A stretch of 64,000 nt of DNA from positions 1,612,001 through 1,676,000 of the forward strand of contig NZ_JAICDG010000001.1 in the NCBI RefSeq assembly GCF_022751215.1, given 5' to 3'. The DNA is from Actinomadura terrae (lineage in GTDB: Bacteria > Actinomycetota > Actinomycetes > Streptosporangiales > Streptosporangiaceae). A program made the translations under genes and the position numbers. The notes beneath the pieces are model-generated. The model was given only the letters and a program-made list of their open reading frames with translations. It was not told the origin of the DNA and ran no database searches. Positions 43,686 to 53,073 of this stretch are shown here, in pieces (within the stretch, counting starts at the first letter, position 1; every line of letters begins with the position of its first letter).

Positions 43686-44615
43686 ATGGAGACGAACCCA
43701 GCCATCCGGGTCGAGCGGCTGCGCCAGCGGTACGGCGACCACGAGGCCGTCGCCGGGATCTCCTTCGAGGTCGCGGCCGGGGAGCTGTTCGCGCTGCTCG
43801 GCACCAACGGCGCCGGGAAGACCACCACGCTCGAAACGCTCGAGGGGCACCGGCCCGTCCACGAGGGGACGGTCCGCGTCCTCGGCCGCGACCCGCACGG
43901 GGAGCGCCGCGCGGTGCGCCCGCAGATCGGGATCATGCTCCAGGAGGGCGGGTTCTTCGGCGACCTCACCGTCGCCGAGACGGTCGCGCACTGGCGCGGG
44001 TTCACGCCCCGCCCGCGCGACCTGGGCGAGGTGCTCGCGCTCGTCGCGCTGGAGGAGCAGGCGGACGTGCGGGTCCGGCAGCTCTCGGGCGGCCAGAAGC
44101 GCCGCCTCGACCTCGCGCTCGCGCTGCTCGGCCGCCCCCGCGTCCTGTTCCTGGACGAGCCGACCACCGGCATGGACCCCGAGGCCCGGCACGCGACCTG
44201 GCGGATCGTCCGCGACCTCGTCGAGGACGGCACGACCGTGCTGCTCACCACCCACTACCTGGAGGAGGCCGAGCACCTCGCCGACCGCCTCGCGATCATG
44301 CACCGGGGCCGGATCGAGCGGTCCGGCACCGTCGGCGAGGTCGTCGCGGGCCACGGCGACCGCATCGGCTTCCACATGCCCGAGCGGCTCCGGGTCGCCG
44401 ACCTGCCCGCGCTCGGGGGCGCCGCCGCCGACGTCGCGGTCGAGGGGGGCCGCACCTCCGTCTCCTACACCGTGACCGGCGCCGGGCTCCAGGCGGGCCT
44501 GTACGAGCTGCTGCGCTGGGCCGACGAGCGCCGCGTCCGGCTCGACGGCCTGCACGCCCGCAGCGCCTCCCTGGAGGACGTCTTCCTCCGCACCGCCGAA
44601 GGAGCGGCCCGATGA
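43686..44615 (+). CDS. ABC transporter ATP-binding protein (ABC-2 export)
   Basis: 309 aa. Walker A LLGTNGAGKTTTLETLEG (about 37-54), Q-loop region GIMLQEGGFFGDLTVAE, signature RQLSGGQKRRLDLALALLG, Walker B VLFLDEPTTGMDPEA, H-loop LTTHYLEEAEHLADR. The C-terminus contains the extra domain of drug-export ATPases. Operon with permease, sensor kinase and response regulator. The stop overlaps the permease start (ATGA). Confidence 0.93.
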   Translation: METNPAIRVERLRQRYGDHEAVAGISFEVAAGELFALLGTNGAGKTTTLETLEGHRPVHEGTVRVLGRDPHGERRAVRPQIGIMLQEGGFFGDLTVAETVAHWRGFTPRPRDLGEVLALVALEEQADVRVRQLSGGQKRRLDLALALLGRPRVLFLDEPTTGMDPEARHATWRIVRDLVEDGTTVLLTTHYLEEAEHLADRLAIMHRGRIERSGTVGEVVAGHGDRIGFHMPERLRVADLPALGGAAADVAVEGGRTSVSYTVTGAGLQAGLYELLRWADERRVRLDGLHARSASLEDVFLRTAEGAAR

Positions 44616-45430
44616 ACCTCCCCGCGCCCTACGGGGCGAGCCCGTCCGCGATGCTCCGCGTCGCCCGCCTCGACCTGACGCTGCTGTGGCGCAACCGCAC
44701 GTCGCTGTTCACCGTCATGGGCCTGCCGCTGCTGTTCACGGGCCTGCTCGTCCCGCTGCGCGGCGAGCCGATCGAGGGCATGGACGGCGCGCTGCTGCAA
44801 GGCACCGGGCACCTCGGCTTCTTCCTGGTGTTCGCCGTCTTCATGAACCTCGTGACCGTGTTCGCCGCGCGCCGCGAGGACCGCACGCTCAAGCGGCTGC
44901 GCGGCAGCGCCCTGTCGGACGCCGACATCGTCGGCGGCAGCGTCCTCACCGCGACCGCGCTGTACGCCGCGCAGGCGCTGGCGCTGCTCGTGCTGCTCGG
45001 GGCCGCGATGGGCGGCCGGTTCCCCGCCGACCCGCTGCTGCTGCTCGCGGGGCTCGCCGGGGGAGCGGCCGTGTTCGCGCTGCTCGCCTTCCCGGTCGCG
45101 GCGATCACCCCGACCGCCGAGATGGCCGGGCTGACCACCCTGCCGATCATGTTCGCGTGCATGGCGGGCGCCGGGGTGATGTTCCCTCTGGACGGCCTGC
45201 CCGCCGCGCTCCGGGAGGCGTGCCGGCTGCTGCCGCTCAGCCCGGTCGTGGAGATCGCCAGGACCGCCTACTTCGGGCGGGACTTCACGGGCGGCGGCGG
45301 GCATCCGTCCGTCGGGTACCTGGAGGGCTGGGCGGCGTGCCTGCGCTCGCTCGCCGTCCTCGCGGTCTGGGCGGGGCTCGGCCGCGCGATGGCGGGCCGC
45401 TGGTTCCGCTGGGAACCGCGCCGGGGCTGA
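44612..45430 (+). CDS. ABC-2 type permease
   Basis: 272 aa with six hydrophobic segments. N-terminal MLRVARLDLTLLWRNRTSLFTVMGLPLLF and FAARREDRTLKRLRGSALSD are typical for the ABC2_membrane family, and a proline/charge-rich MAGAGVMFPLDGLPAALREACRLLPLSPVVEIARTAYFG-type end follows. Pairs with the ATPase upstream. GGAG eight bases before ATG 44612. Substrate unknown, probably a lipid or antibiotic sensed by the adjacent two-component system. Confidence 0.9.
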   Translation: MNLPAPYGASPSAMLRVARLDLTLLWRNRTSLFTVMGLPLLFTGLLVPLRGEPIEGMDGALLQGTGHLGFFLVFAVFMNLVTVFAARREDRTLKRLRGSALSDADIVGGSVLTATALYAAQALALLVLLGAAMGGRFPADPLLLLAGLAGGAAVFALLAFPVAAITPTAEMAGLTTLPIMFACMAGAGVMFPLDGLPAALREACRLLPLSPVVEIARTAYFGRDFTGGGGHPSVGYLEGWAACLRSLAVLAVWAGLGRAMAGRWFRWEPRRG

Positions 45431-45465
45431 GTCGGTACCCTGCGGGACGAGGGAGGAAACAGGAC

Positions 45466-46719
45466 ATGGCGGTCGCCACCACGGCGGAGCTGGCCGAGCA
45501 GGACCACCGCCGGCTGGAGCGCTACCGGCGGGTCACCTACCGGTCGTTCATGCTCGCCTCGCTGGGCTTCCTCGGGCCGGGCCTGGTCGCGCTCGCCGGT
45601 GCCTACGCGGAGGGCGAGCTCGCCCCGGCCCTCGCGCTGACCGGGCTGCTGGGCCTCGGCGTCCTCTTCGCCTGCTACACCTGGCTCGTCCGGACGGGCC
45701 TGGACGGCGGGGCGCCCCGGCGCGCCGTCGTGGTCAGCGGCGCGGTGACGGCGGCGCTGTCCGCGCTGCTGCTCGCCAACCCGCTGTTCAGCGTGGTCCC
45801 GGTGTTCTGGGTGTCGGCCGTGGCGCTGACGCCGATGAGCCGCGCCCGGATCGCCGTGCTGTGCGGCGGCACCGGTACGGCCTGCGGGGTGTACGGCACG
45901 CTCGGCGCCGAGCGCCTCTACCCCCACCACGCCATGCCCTGGTACGGCGTCCTGCCGATCCTGATCGCGGTCTACACGGCGACCTGCGCGCTGGTCGCGT
46001 TCCTCAACCGCTACCAGCGCGGCACGTGGGACCTGCACCAGCAGGCCTACGCCGGACGCGACGCGCTCGCCCGGCTCGCGGTCACCGAGGAGCGGCTCCG
46101 CTTCTCCCGCGACCTGCACGACCTGCTCGGCCACAGCCTCTCGCTGATCGCGGTGAAGAGCGAGCTGGCGCTGCGGCTCGCCGAGGCCGACCCGGGCCGC
46201 GCGGGCGCCGAGATGGCCGACGTCCGGCGCGCCGCCCGGGACGCGCTGCGCGAGGTCCGCGCCGCCGTCCACGGGTACCGCGCCGTCGAGCTGGACGCCG
46301 AGCTGGCCGGGGTGCGGGCCGTGCTGGAGGCCGCGGGCGTCCGCTGCGAGGTCGGCGACCTGCCGGACGGGCTGGCGCCCGAGGTCCGCTCCGTCCTCGC
46401 CTGGGTGATCCGCGAGGGCGCCACCAACGTGATCAAGCACAGCGAGGCGCGGCGCTGCGGCGTCACGGTCGTCCGCCACGACCGGTCGGTGGTCCTGGAG
46501 ATGCTCAACGACGGCGTCCGCGCCGCCGCCGACCCCCGGACGGGCTCGGGCCTCGCCGGTCTCGCCGAACGCGTGGCCGTGCACGGCGGCGAGATCACCT
46601 CCGGCCCGCGCGGCCGCGCCGAATTCCTCCTGCGCGCCGTGGTGCCGATGCCCCAGGAGGACGCCCCGGCCGCAGAGGGGCCCGCTCCGGACGCGCTGCC
46701 CGCCGGGAGGGCGGTGTGA
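45466..46719 (+). CDS. Two-component sensor histidine kinase (HisKA_3/NarL type)
   Basis: 417 aa. Four to six N-terminal membrane helices (residues 30-180) with little outside loop, then the dimerisation/phosphoacceptor segment LRFSRDLHDLLGHSLSLIAVK with His218, and an HATPase_c domain (VLAWVIREGATNVIKHSEARR as N-box, GSGLAGLAERV as G-box). The layout is like DesK or LiaS, which sense the membrane. TACCCT at 45436-45441 and GGGAGGA before ATG 45466 suggest its own promoter besides readthrough from the ABC genes. The response regulator start overlaps its stop. Confidence 0.92.
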   Translation: MAVATTAELAEQDHRRLERYRRVTYRSFMLASLGFLGPGLVALAGAYAEGELAPALALTGLLGLGVLFACYTWLVRTGLDGGAPRRAVVVSGAVTAALSALLLANPLFSVVPVFWVSAVALTPMSRARIAVLCGGTGTACGVYGTLGAERLYPHHAMPWYGVLPILIAVYTATCALVAFLNRYQRGTWDLHQQAYAGRDALARLAVTEERLRFSRDLHDLLGHSLSLIAVKSELALRLAEADPGRAGAEMADVRRAARDALREVRAAVHGYRAVELDAELAGVRAVLEAAGVRCEVGDLPDGLAPEVRSVLAWVIREGATNVIKHSEARRCGVTVVRHDRSVVLEMLNDGVRAAADPRTGSGLAGLAERVAVHGGEITSGPRGRAEFLLRAVVPMPQEDAPAAEGPAPDALPAGRAV

Positions 46720-47321
46720 TCCGCGTGCTGCTCGCCGACGACGAGCACCTCATCCGGGGCGCCGTCGCCGCGCTGCTCGGGCTGGAGCCCGACCTGGAGG
46801 TCGTCGCCGAGGTCGGGCGCGGCGACGAGGTCGCGGCGGCGGTCGCCGAGCACGACCCGGACGTCGCCGTCCTCGACATCGACATGCCCGGCGCGAACGG
46901 CCTCACCGTCGCCGAGACCCTCCGCGACCGGGGCGCGCGGTGCTCGGTCTGCATCCTGACCAGTTTCGGGCGGCCCGGCTACCTGCGCCGCGCGATGGCG
47001 GCGGGCGTGCGCGGCTTCGTCGCCAAGGACGCGCCCACCGAGGAGCTGGCCGCCGCGATCCGCAAGGTCCACGGCGGCGGCCGCTACCTCGACGCCGAGC
47101 TGGCCGCGAGCGCCATGGCCGCCGGCGACAACCCGCTGACGGGCCGCGAGCGCGAGATCCTCCGGCTCACCGGCGCCGGGACCGAGACCGCCCGCATCGC
47201 CGCGCTGCTGCACCTGTCGGAGGGCACCGTCCGCAACTACCTGTCCACCGCCATGGCCAAGCTGGGCGTTCCCAACCGGCTCGCCGCCGTCCGCGCCGCC
47301 CGCGACATGGGCTGGATCTGA
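46716..47321 (+). CDS. LuxR/NarL-type response regulator
   Basis: 201 aa. Receiver domain with acidic pocket LLADDEH and phospho-acceptor Asp54 (VAVLDIDMPGANG), switch Thr/Ser (CILTSFG) and Lys (FVAKDAP); C-terminal LuxR helix-turn-helix (NPLTGREREILRLTGAGTETARIAALLHLSEGTVRNYLS). Partner of the preceding kinase; GTG 46716 overlaps its stop. Likely controls the upstream ABC exporter operon, as in DesKR/BceRS-like arrangements. Confidence 0.93.
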   Translation: MIRVLLADDEHLIRGAVAALLGLEPDLEVVAEVGRGDEVAAAVAEHDPDVAVLDIDMPGANGLTVAETLRDRGARCSVCILTSFGRPGYLRRAMAAGVRGFVAKDAPTEELAAAIRKVHGGGRYLDAELAASAMAAGDNPLTGREREILRLTGAGTETARIAALLHLSEGTVRNYLSTAMAKLGVPNRLAAVRAARDMGWI

Positions 47322-47355
47322 TCAGGCGGAACCGGTCGGGGCGGGGCGGCCGGGT

Positions 47356-47361
47356 TAGGCT
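47356..47361 (+). promoter_or_regulatory. -10-like TAGGCT hexamer, leaderless type
   Basis: TAGGCT ends six bases before GTG 47368 of the aminotransferase gene; no Shine-Dalgarno is present. Confidence 0.5.
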
Positions 47362-47367
47362 GTCCGC

Positions 47368-48531
47368 GTGGGAAACCCTCTGGTACCGCGCATGCAGGGA
47401 TTCGGCGAGACGATCTTCGCGGAGATGTCCGCGCTCGCCGTCCGGACCGGCTCCATCAACCTCGGCCAGGGGTTCCCCGACACTCCGGGGCCCGCGGCCA
47501 TGCTCGAGGCGGCGGCCGCGGCCGTCCTCGGCGGCGACGTCCAGTACCCGCCCGGCCCCGGGGTGCCCGAGCTGCGCGAGGCGGTCGCCGCGCAGCGGCT
47601 CCAGCGGTACGGGCTGAGCTACGACCCGGCGACGGAGGTGTTCGTCACGGTCGGCGCCACCGAGGGCATCGCGGCGGCGGTGCTCGCGCTCGCCGGGCCG
47701 GGCGACGAGGTCGTCGTGTTCGAGCCCTACTACGACTCCTACGCGGCGGTGATCGCGCTGTCCGGCGCCGCCCGCAGGCCGGTGCTGCTGCGCCCGTCCG
47801 GGGGCCGGTTCACCTTCGACCCCGACGAGCTGCGCGCGGCGGTCGGGCCGCGCACCCGCGTGCTGCTGCTGAACTCGCCGCACAACCCCGCCGGCACCGT
47901 GTTCACCCGCGAGGAGCTGGAGACGATCGCGGACGTCGTCCGCGAGCACGACCTCGTCGCCGTCACCGACGAGGTGTATGAGTACCTGACCTTCGACGAC
48001 ACCGAGCACATCCCGCTCGCCACCCTCGACGGCATGCGCGAGCGGACCGTGTCGGTGTCCTCGGCGGGCAAGACGTTCTCGGTCACCGGCTGGAAGACCG
48101 GGTGGGTGACCGCGCCCGCCCGGTACGTCCGCGCCGTCCAGACCGTGAAGCAGTTCCTCACCTACGCCGCCGCCGCGCCGTGGCAGCGGGCCGCCGCCTA
48201 CGCGCTGACCTCCGAGCTGGCGTGGGTCGCGGAGCTGCGCGCCTCGCTCCAGAGCAAGCGCGACCGGCTGGTCAGCGGGCTCGCGGCCGCCGGGTTCACC
48301 CCCTACCGCCCGCAGGGCACCTACTTCGTGCAGGCCGACATCCGGCCGCTCGGCTTCACCGACGGCCGGGAGCTGGCCCGCGCGCTGCCCGAGAAGGCGG
48401 GCGTCGTCGCGATCCCCACGCAGGTGTTCTACGACCACGCCGAGGCGGGGGCGCACTTCCTCCGCTTCGCGTTCTGCAAGAAGGACGAGGTCATCGACGA
48501 GGCGGTCGAGCGCCTGGCGCGCCTCGGCTGA
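47368..48531 (+). CDS. Class I/II PLP-dependent aminotransferase
   Basis: 387 aa fold-type I aminotransferase. Landmarks: INLGQGFPDTPGPAAM at the N-terminus, the cofactor Lys235 in SVSSAGKTFSVTGWKTGW, LLNSPHNPAGTVFTREEL, TDEVYEYLTFDD and the C-terminal Arg region HFLRFAFCKKDE. Closest known types are the kynurenine/glutamine aminotransferase and succinyldiaminopimelate aminotransferase (DapC) groups; substrate cannot be fixed. Stands in its own transcription unit. Confidence 0.88.
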   Translation: MGNPLVPRMQGFGETIFAEMSALAVRTGSINLGQGFPDTPGPAAMLEAAAAAVLGGDVQYPPGPGVPELREAVAAQRLQRYGLSYDPATEVFVTVGATEGIAAAVLALAGPGDEVVVFEPYYDSYAAVIALSGAARRPVLLRPSGGRFTFDPDELRAAVGPRTRVLLLNSPHNPAGTVFTREELETIADVVREHDLVAVTDEVYEYLTFDDTEHIPLATLDGMRERTVSVSSAGKTFSVTGWKTGWVTAPARYVRAVQTVKQFLTYAAAAPWQRAAAYALTSELAWVAELRASLQSKRDRLVSGLAAAGFTPYRPQGTYFVQADIRPLGFTDGRELARALPEKAGVVAIPTQVFYDHAEAGAHFLRFAFCKKDEVIDEAVERLARLG

Positions 48532-48585
48532 CCGCCGCCCCGCCCGCCGCCGCGAGCCCGGCGCCGGGAGGACAGGAGTGAGGAC

Positions 48586-49719
48586 GTGCCCGACCCGATC
48601 GAGGTCCGCAAGATCCCCATCGAGAGCGTCACCGACGCCTCCGGGCTGGCCCGGCTGATCGACGGCGGCGTGCTGGAGGCCGACCGCGTGCTCGCCGTCG
48701 TCGGCAAGACCGAGGGCAACGGCGGCGTCAACGACTACACCCGCCTGCTCGCCGACCGGGCGTTCCGCGAGGTGCTGGTCGCGCGGGGCACGCGCACGGC
48801 CGAGGAGGTCGCGCGGGTCCCGCTGGTGTGGTCGGGCGGCACCGACGGGGTGCTGAGCCCGCACGCGACCGTGTTCGCCACCGCCGACCCCGCGTCCGTC
48901 CCGTCCTCGGACGAGCCGCGCCTGTCGGTGGGCGTCGCGATGAGCGAGGTCATCGCGCCCGAGGACATCGGCCGCCCCGCGATGGTCGCGACCGTCGCGG
49001 CGGGGGTGCGCGCGGCGATGCGGACCGCGGGCATCGACGACCCCGCCGACGTCCACTACGTCCAGACCAAGACGCCGCTGCTCACCCTCGACACGATCAA
49101 CGACGCCCGCGCGCGGGGCCGCGACGTCGTCACCGAGGACACGCTGGCCTCGATGGACATCTCGAACTCGACGACCGCGCTCGGCATCGCGGTCGCGCTC
49201 GGCGAGGTGGAGCCGCCGGCCGCCGAGCAGATCCACCGCGACCTGTCGCTGTACTCGTCGGTCGCGTCGTGCTCGTCGGGCGTCGAGCTGGACCGCGCCC
49301 AGATCGTCGTCGTCGGCAACGTGCGCGGCATCGGCGGCCGGTACCGCGCCGGGCACGGGGTGATGCGGGACGCGATCGACGCCGACGGCGTGTGGGACGC
49401 GATCCGCTCCACCGGCCTGCCGTTGCCGGACCGGCCCCGCGCCGCCGACCTCGGCGACCGGCTCGTGAACGTGTTCGTCAAGTGCGAGGCCGACCCGGGC
49501 GGGCGGGTCCGCGGCCGCCGCAACATCATGCTCGACGACTCCGACGTGCACTGGCACCGGCAGATCAAGGCGTGCGTCGGCGGCGTCGTCGCGTCGGTCA
49601 CCGGCGACCCCGCCGTGTTCGTGTCGGTCGCCGCCGTCCACCAGGGGCCCTCGGGCGGCGGCACCGTCGCCGCCATCGCCGACCTCGGGGACCCCGGGGA
49701 CCCCGGACGGCTCGGATGA
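48586..49719 (+). CDS. Ring-opening amidohydrolase, cyanuric acid hydrolase / barbiturase family
   Basis: 377 aa, the family's length, built of three similar domains each with a Lys/Ser pair. Visible: [16 protein letters not shown] (domain 1 Lys), [14 protein letters not shown] (Ser), [10 protein letters not shown] (Lys), [21 protein letters not shown] (Ser-Ser-Gly) and the metal/C-terminal domain [16 protein letters not shown]. Family members open cyanuric acid or barbituric acid; barbiturase makes ureidomalonate in oxidative pyrimidine breakdown. Which one applies is undetermined. GTG 48586 has AGGAGTGAGG upstream. The uracil/xanthine permease of this window might be relevant to supply. Confidence 0.85.
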   Translation: MPDPIEVRKIPIESVTDASGLARLIDGGVLEADRVLAVVGKTEGNGGVNDYTRLLADRAFREVLVARGTRTAEEVARVPLVWSGGTDGVLSPHATVFATADPASVPSSDEPRLSVGVAMSEVIAPEDIGRPAMVATVAAGVRAAMRTAGIDDPADVHYVQTKTPLLTLDTINDARARGRDVVTEDTLASMDISNSTTALGIAVALGEVEPPAAEQIHRDLSLYSSVASCSSGVELDRAQIVVVGNVRGIGGRYRAGHGVMRDAIDADGVWDAIRSTGLPLPDRPRAADLGDRLVNVFVKCEADPGGRVRGRRNIMLDDSDVHWHRQIKACVGGVVASVTGDPAVFVSVAAVHQGPSGGGTVAAIADLGDPGDPGRLG

Positions 49720-49763
49720 CCGAGAGTATCCGGGTTGTCGCCCACGGCGGTCGCCGGAGGATA

Positions 49764-49769
49764 TAGCCT
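49764..49769 (+). promoter_or_regulatory. -10-like TAGCCT hexamer, leaderless type
   Basis: TAGCCT (within TATAGCCT) ends seven bases before GTG 49777 of the SseB-like gene. Confidence 0.5.
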
Positions 49770-49776
49770 TCCTGCC

Positions 49777-50472
49777 GTGTCCGGACTGAGCATTCCCGAA
49801 CCCCAGTTCCCCGGGGACGACGGCGGCGCCGACCCCCGGCTGTGCGAGGCGCTCGCCGGCCACGCCGCGGGCCGCGTCGGCGAGCACGCGGTGCTGCGCC
49901 GCCTCCAGGGCGCGCGGTTGCTCGTCCCCGTCGTCGCCGTCCTCACCGAGGAGGAGCAGACCGCCCCCGGCGAGCTGCGCCGCGAGAAGTCGAGCGACAT
50001 GGCGCTGCCCACCCTCGTCGGCGAGGACGGCCGGCGCGGCGTCCTCGGGTTCACCTGCGTCGAGACCATGCTGGCGTGGCGGCCCGACGCCCGGCCGGTC
50101 GCCGTGCACGCCCGGCAGGCGTGCCGCGCCGCGCTCGACGAGGGCGCCCACGCGCTGGTCGTGGACGTCGCGGGCCCCGTCCCGTTCGCCGTCGACGGGC
50201 TGCGCCTGCACCTGCTCGCCGAGGGCCGCCCGATCCCGCCGCCGCACGAGGACCCCGACGTCCTCGCCGCCGTCGAGGCCGCGTTCGGCTCCGACCAGGC
50301 GGTCAGCGGCGTCCGCGTCACCGAGGGCTCCGGCGCCGAACTCGCCGTCCGGTTCGCGGTCGTCCCCGGGCACGACGAGCGGCTCACCGTGCAGCGCGTC
50401 TCCGACCGGCTCGCCGCGCTGCTGCGCGGCAGGATCGTCGGAGGCGTCGAGTTGAGCGTCGTCCGCCGGTAG
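49777..50472 (+). CDS. SseB-domain protein
   Basis: 231 aa. The SseB N-terminal domain pattern is seen: LLVPVVAVLTEEEQ, KSSDMALPTLVGEDGRRGVLGFTCVETMLAWRPDARPVAVHARQACRAALDEGAHALVVDVAGP. The C-terminal part is an alpha/beta domain repeating part of this. Function unknown; homologues commonly lie just upstream of aroC in actinomycetes. GTG 49777 is fixed by the TAGCCT hexamer. Confidence 0.75.
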   Translation: MSGLSIPEPQFPGDDGGADPRLCEALAGHAAGRVGEHAVLRRLQGARLLVPVVAVLTEEEQTAPGELRREKSSDMALPTLVGEDGRRGVLGFTCVETMLAWRPDARPVAVHARQACRAALDEGAHALVVDVAGPVPFAVDGLRLHLLAEGRPIPPPHEDPDVLAAVEAAFGSDQAVSGVRVTEGSGAELAVRFAVVPGHDERLTVQRVSDRLAALLRGRIVGGVELSVVRR

Positions 50473-50475
50473 GGT
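50470..50475 (+). promoter_or_regulatory. -10-like TAGGGT hexamer sharing the upstream stop codon
   Basis: TAGGGT starts with the TAG stop of the SseB-like gene and ends eight bases before GTG 50484 of the prepilin-peptidase gene. Confidence 0.5.
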
Positions 50476-50483
50476 CCGGTGTC

Positions 50484-51206
50484 GTGGACGCTCCCGACGC
50501 CCCCGTCCCAGGCCCCACCGGCCCCGACACCCCCGCCCTCGAACCCGCCGCGCCCGCGGACCTGCCCGCCGAGGCTCGGCCCGCCGCGACCCAGCCCTCC
50601 GAGGTGCGGGTTCCCGGCGAGGTCCCGGCGGACGCGTGGTCGCTGCACGCCGCGTGGGCCGCGCCGCTGCGCCGCCGCCCCGTCCCGATCGCGCTGCTGG
50701 CCGCCGCCGTCCTCGCCGCGCTGACCTGGCGGATCGGCCTGCGGCCCGACCTGCCCGCGTTCCTGTGGCTCGGCCTCGCCGGAACGCTCCTCGGCATCGT
50801 CGACGCCACGCTGCGGCGGCTGCCCGAACCGCTCACGCTGCCGTCCTACGCGGCGGGCGTCACGCTGCTCGGCGCGGCCGCGTCCTTCACCGACGACGGC
50901 GGCGGACGGTTCGGCCGCGCGATCCTCGGCATGGCCGCGCTCGGCGCGTTCTTCGGCGTCCAGTGGCTCCTGCTGCCCGAGGGGACGCTCGGCTTCGGCG
51001 ACGTCACGCTCGCCGGGCTGCTCGGAATGCACCTCGGCTGGCTCGGCTGGCGGGCCTGGATCCTCGGCGTCACCGCCACGCTCGCGATCGCCCTGGCGGT
51101 GTCGCTCGCCCTGCTCGCCACCCGCCGCGCCGGACGCAAGTCGCAGATCCCCTACGGTCCGTTCCTGCTCGCGGGGACGCTCACCGCCGTCCTGGTCCAC
51201 GGGTGA
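50484..51206 (+). CDS. A24 family prepilin peptidase-like membrane protein
   Basis: 240 aa. Following a 75-residue polar Pro/Ala-rich leader there are about six hydrophobic segments. The two catalytic Asp of aspartic prepilin peptidases are in place: GIVDATLRRLPEPLTLP (first) and GTLGFGDVTLAGLLG (the GxGD motif). The N-terminal methylase/zinc domain of PilD is absent, as in TadV/CpaA-like or actinobacterial forms. No pilin or Tad secretion genes are in the window, so its client is elsewhere or unknown. Often seen upstream of aroC in actinomycetes. Confidence 0.85.
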   Translation: MDAPDAPVPGPTGPDTPALEPAAPADLPAEARPAATQPSEVRVPGEVPADAWSLHAAWAAPLRRRPVPIALLAAAVLAALTWRIGLRPDLPAFLWLGLAGTLLGIVDATLRRLPEPLTLPSYAAGVTLLGAAASFTDDGGGRFGRAILGMAALGAFFGVQWLLLPEGTLGFGDVTLAGLLGMHLGWLGWRAWILGVTATLAIALAVSLALLATRRAGRKSQIPYGPFLLAGTLTAVLVHG

Positions 51207-51799
51207 CGGCGATGGAGTTTCGAGAGGTGCTCGCCGCCCGGCGCATGGTGCGCCGCTACCGCGCCGACCCCGTCCCGCCGGAGGTCGTCGAGCGGATCGC
51301 CCGCGTCGTCCACCGGGCGCCGAGCGCCGGGTTCAGCCAGGGCCACCGGCTCCTGGTCGTGACCGGCCCGGCGGCCCGCGCGCGGATCGCGGAGTGCGCC
51401 GAGGAGTTCCGCTACGAGACGGCGTGGATCTCGGCCGCGCCGGTGCACATGGTGATCGGCGTCCGCGAGGACGACTACCACGACCGCTACACCCGGCCCG
51501 ACAAGCTTGAGGATGGCAGGGAGATGGAGTGGCCCGCCCCTTACTGGTGGGTCGATTCCGGGGCGTTCCTCATGCTGGTCCAGCTCGCCGCCATCGACGC
51601 GGGGCTCGCCACGGGCTTCGCGACCGTCCCGCGCAAGGACGAGCTGCGGGCCCTGGTCGGCATCCCGGACGACGTCGCCGTCGTGGGCGTCGTCACCCTC
51701 GGGTACCCGGCCGAGGACGCCGTCCGCCCGGCGGACACGGCGCGGCTGCGGTCCATGCGCCGGCCCCTGGACGACCTCGTCCGCTACGAATCCTGGTGA
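51203..51799 (+). CDS. Nitroreductase family FMN-dependent oxidoreductase
   Basis: 198 aa. Nitroreductase fold signatures: FREVLAARRMVRRYRADPVPPEVVERIARVVHRAPSAGFSQG (FMN-binding Arg-Arg/Ser segment), DSGAFLMLVQLAAIDAGLATGF and LVGIPDDVAVVGVVTLGYPAE (the conserved GxxxP-type end). NAD(P)H-dependent reduction of an unknown substrate. GTG 51203 overlaps the preceding stop (GTGA); ATG 51212 is an alternative. Confidence 0.85.
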   Translation: MTAMEFREVLAARRMVRRYRADPVPPEVVERIARVVHRAPSAGFSQGHRLLVVTGPAARARIAECAEEFRYETAWISAAPVHMVIGVREDDYHDRYTRPDKLEDGREMEWPAPYWWVDSGAFLMLVQLAAIDAGLATGFATVPRKDELRALVGIPDDVAVVGVVTLGYPAEDAVRPADTARLRSMRRPLDDLVRYESW

Positions 51800-51861
51800 C
51801 CCTCCGCGGCCTGCGGCCTCTCAGATGCTGGACGGGGTCACGGAGCGCGGCGGGGAGTCAA

Positions 51862-51867
51862 TAGGAT
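51862..51867 (+). promoter_or_regulatory. -10-like TAGGAT hexamer before aroC, leaderless type
   Basis: TAGGAT ends seven bases before ATG 51875. No Shine-Dalgarno; the aro operon transcript probably starts at the AUG. Confidence 0.6.
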
Positions 51868-51874
51868 CTGACGC

Positions 51875-53053
51875 ATGCTGCGCTGGTTGACCGCGGGGGA
51901 GTCCCATGGCCCGGCCCTCACCGCGATCGTGGAGGGCCTCCCGGCCGGCGTGCGCGTGACCTCGGCGGACATCGCCGAGGATCTGCGCCGCCGGCGGCTC
52001 GGGCACGGGCGGGGCGCCCGGATGAAGTTCGAGCAGGACCAGGTGCGGATCCTCGGCGGCGTCCGGCACGGGACGACGCAGGGCGGTCCGGTCGCGATCG
52101 AGGTCGGCAACACCGAGTGGCCCAAGTGGGAGACGGTGATGGCCGCCGACCCGGTGGACGCCGACGTCCTCGCCGCGCAGGCGCGCAACGCGCCGCTGTC
52201 GCAGCCGAGGCCCGGCCACGCCGACCTCGTCGGGATGCAGAAGTACGGGTTCGACGACGCGCGCCCGGTGCTGGAGCGGGCGAGCGCGCGCGAGACCGCC
52301 GCGCGCGTCGCGCTCGGGACGGTCGCCCGGGCGTTCCTCCGGCAGACGCTCGGCGTCGACGTGCTGAGCCACGTGATCGCGCTGGGCGAGGTCGAGGCGC
52401 CCGAGGGCGTCCTGCCCGGCCCAGGCGATCTCCAGCGGGTGGACGAGAGCCCCGTGCGCTGCTTCGACCCCGCCGCGTCCGAGGCGATGGTCAAGCACAT
52501 CGACGAGATGAAGAAGGCGGGCGACACGCTCGGCGGCGTCGTGGAGGTGCTCGCCTACGGGCTGCCGCCCGGCCTCGGCAGCCACGTCCACTGGGACCGG
52601 CGGCTCGACTCGCGGCTCGCCGGAATCCTGATGGGCATCCAGGCCATCAAGGGCGTGGAGGTCGGCGACGGGTTCACGACCGCGCGGCGGCCCGGGTCGC
52701 GGGCGCACGACGAGATCGACGCCACCTCCGACGGCATCCGGCGCCGCACGAACCGCGCCGGGGGCGTCGAGGGCGGCATGACCACCGGCGAGCCGCTGCG
52801 GGTGCGGGCGGCGATGAAGCCGATCTCGACGGTCCCGCGCCGGCTGGACACCATCGATGTGAAGACCGGCGAGCCCGCCAAGGCCATCAACCAGCGCAGC
52901 GACGTCACCGCCGTGCCCGCCGCCGGGGTGGTCGCCGAGGCGATGGTGGCGCTCGTCCTCGCCGACGCGGCGCTGGAGAAGTTCGGCGGCGACTCCGCGG
53001 AGGAGACCGCGCGCAACGCGCGGGCCTACCTGTCCGCACTGGCGATCAAGTGA
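51875..53053 (+). CDS. aroC: Chorismate synthase
   Basis: 392 aa. Makes chorismate from EPSP with reduced FMN, the last step of the shikimate pathway. Signatures: [95 protein letters not shown] and [19 protein letters not shown]. Length and motifs are complete. First gene of the aroC-aroK-aroB-aroQ operon. Confidence 0.97.
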   Translation: MLRWLTAGESHGPALTAIVEGLPAGVRVTSADIAEDLRRRRLGHGRGARMKFEQDQVRILGGVRHGTTQGGPVAIEVGNTEWPKWETVMAADPVDADVLAAQARNAPLSQPRPGHADLVGMQKYGFDDARPVLERASARETAARVALGTVARAFLRQTLGVDVLSHVIALGEVEAPEGVLPGPGDLQRVDESPVRCFDPAASEAMVKHIDEMKKAGDTLGGVVEVLAYGLPPGLGSHVHWDRRLDSRLAGILMGIQAIKGVEVGDGFTTARRPGSRAHDEIDATSDGIRRRTNRAGGVEGGMTTGEPLRVRAAMKPISTVPRRLDTIDVKTGEPAKAINQRSDVTAVPAAGVVAEAMVALVLADAALEKFGGDSAEETARNARAYLSALAIK

Positions 53054-53073
53054 CTTCTGGGAACGGGTTGGAC

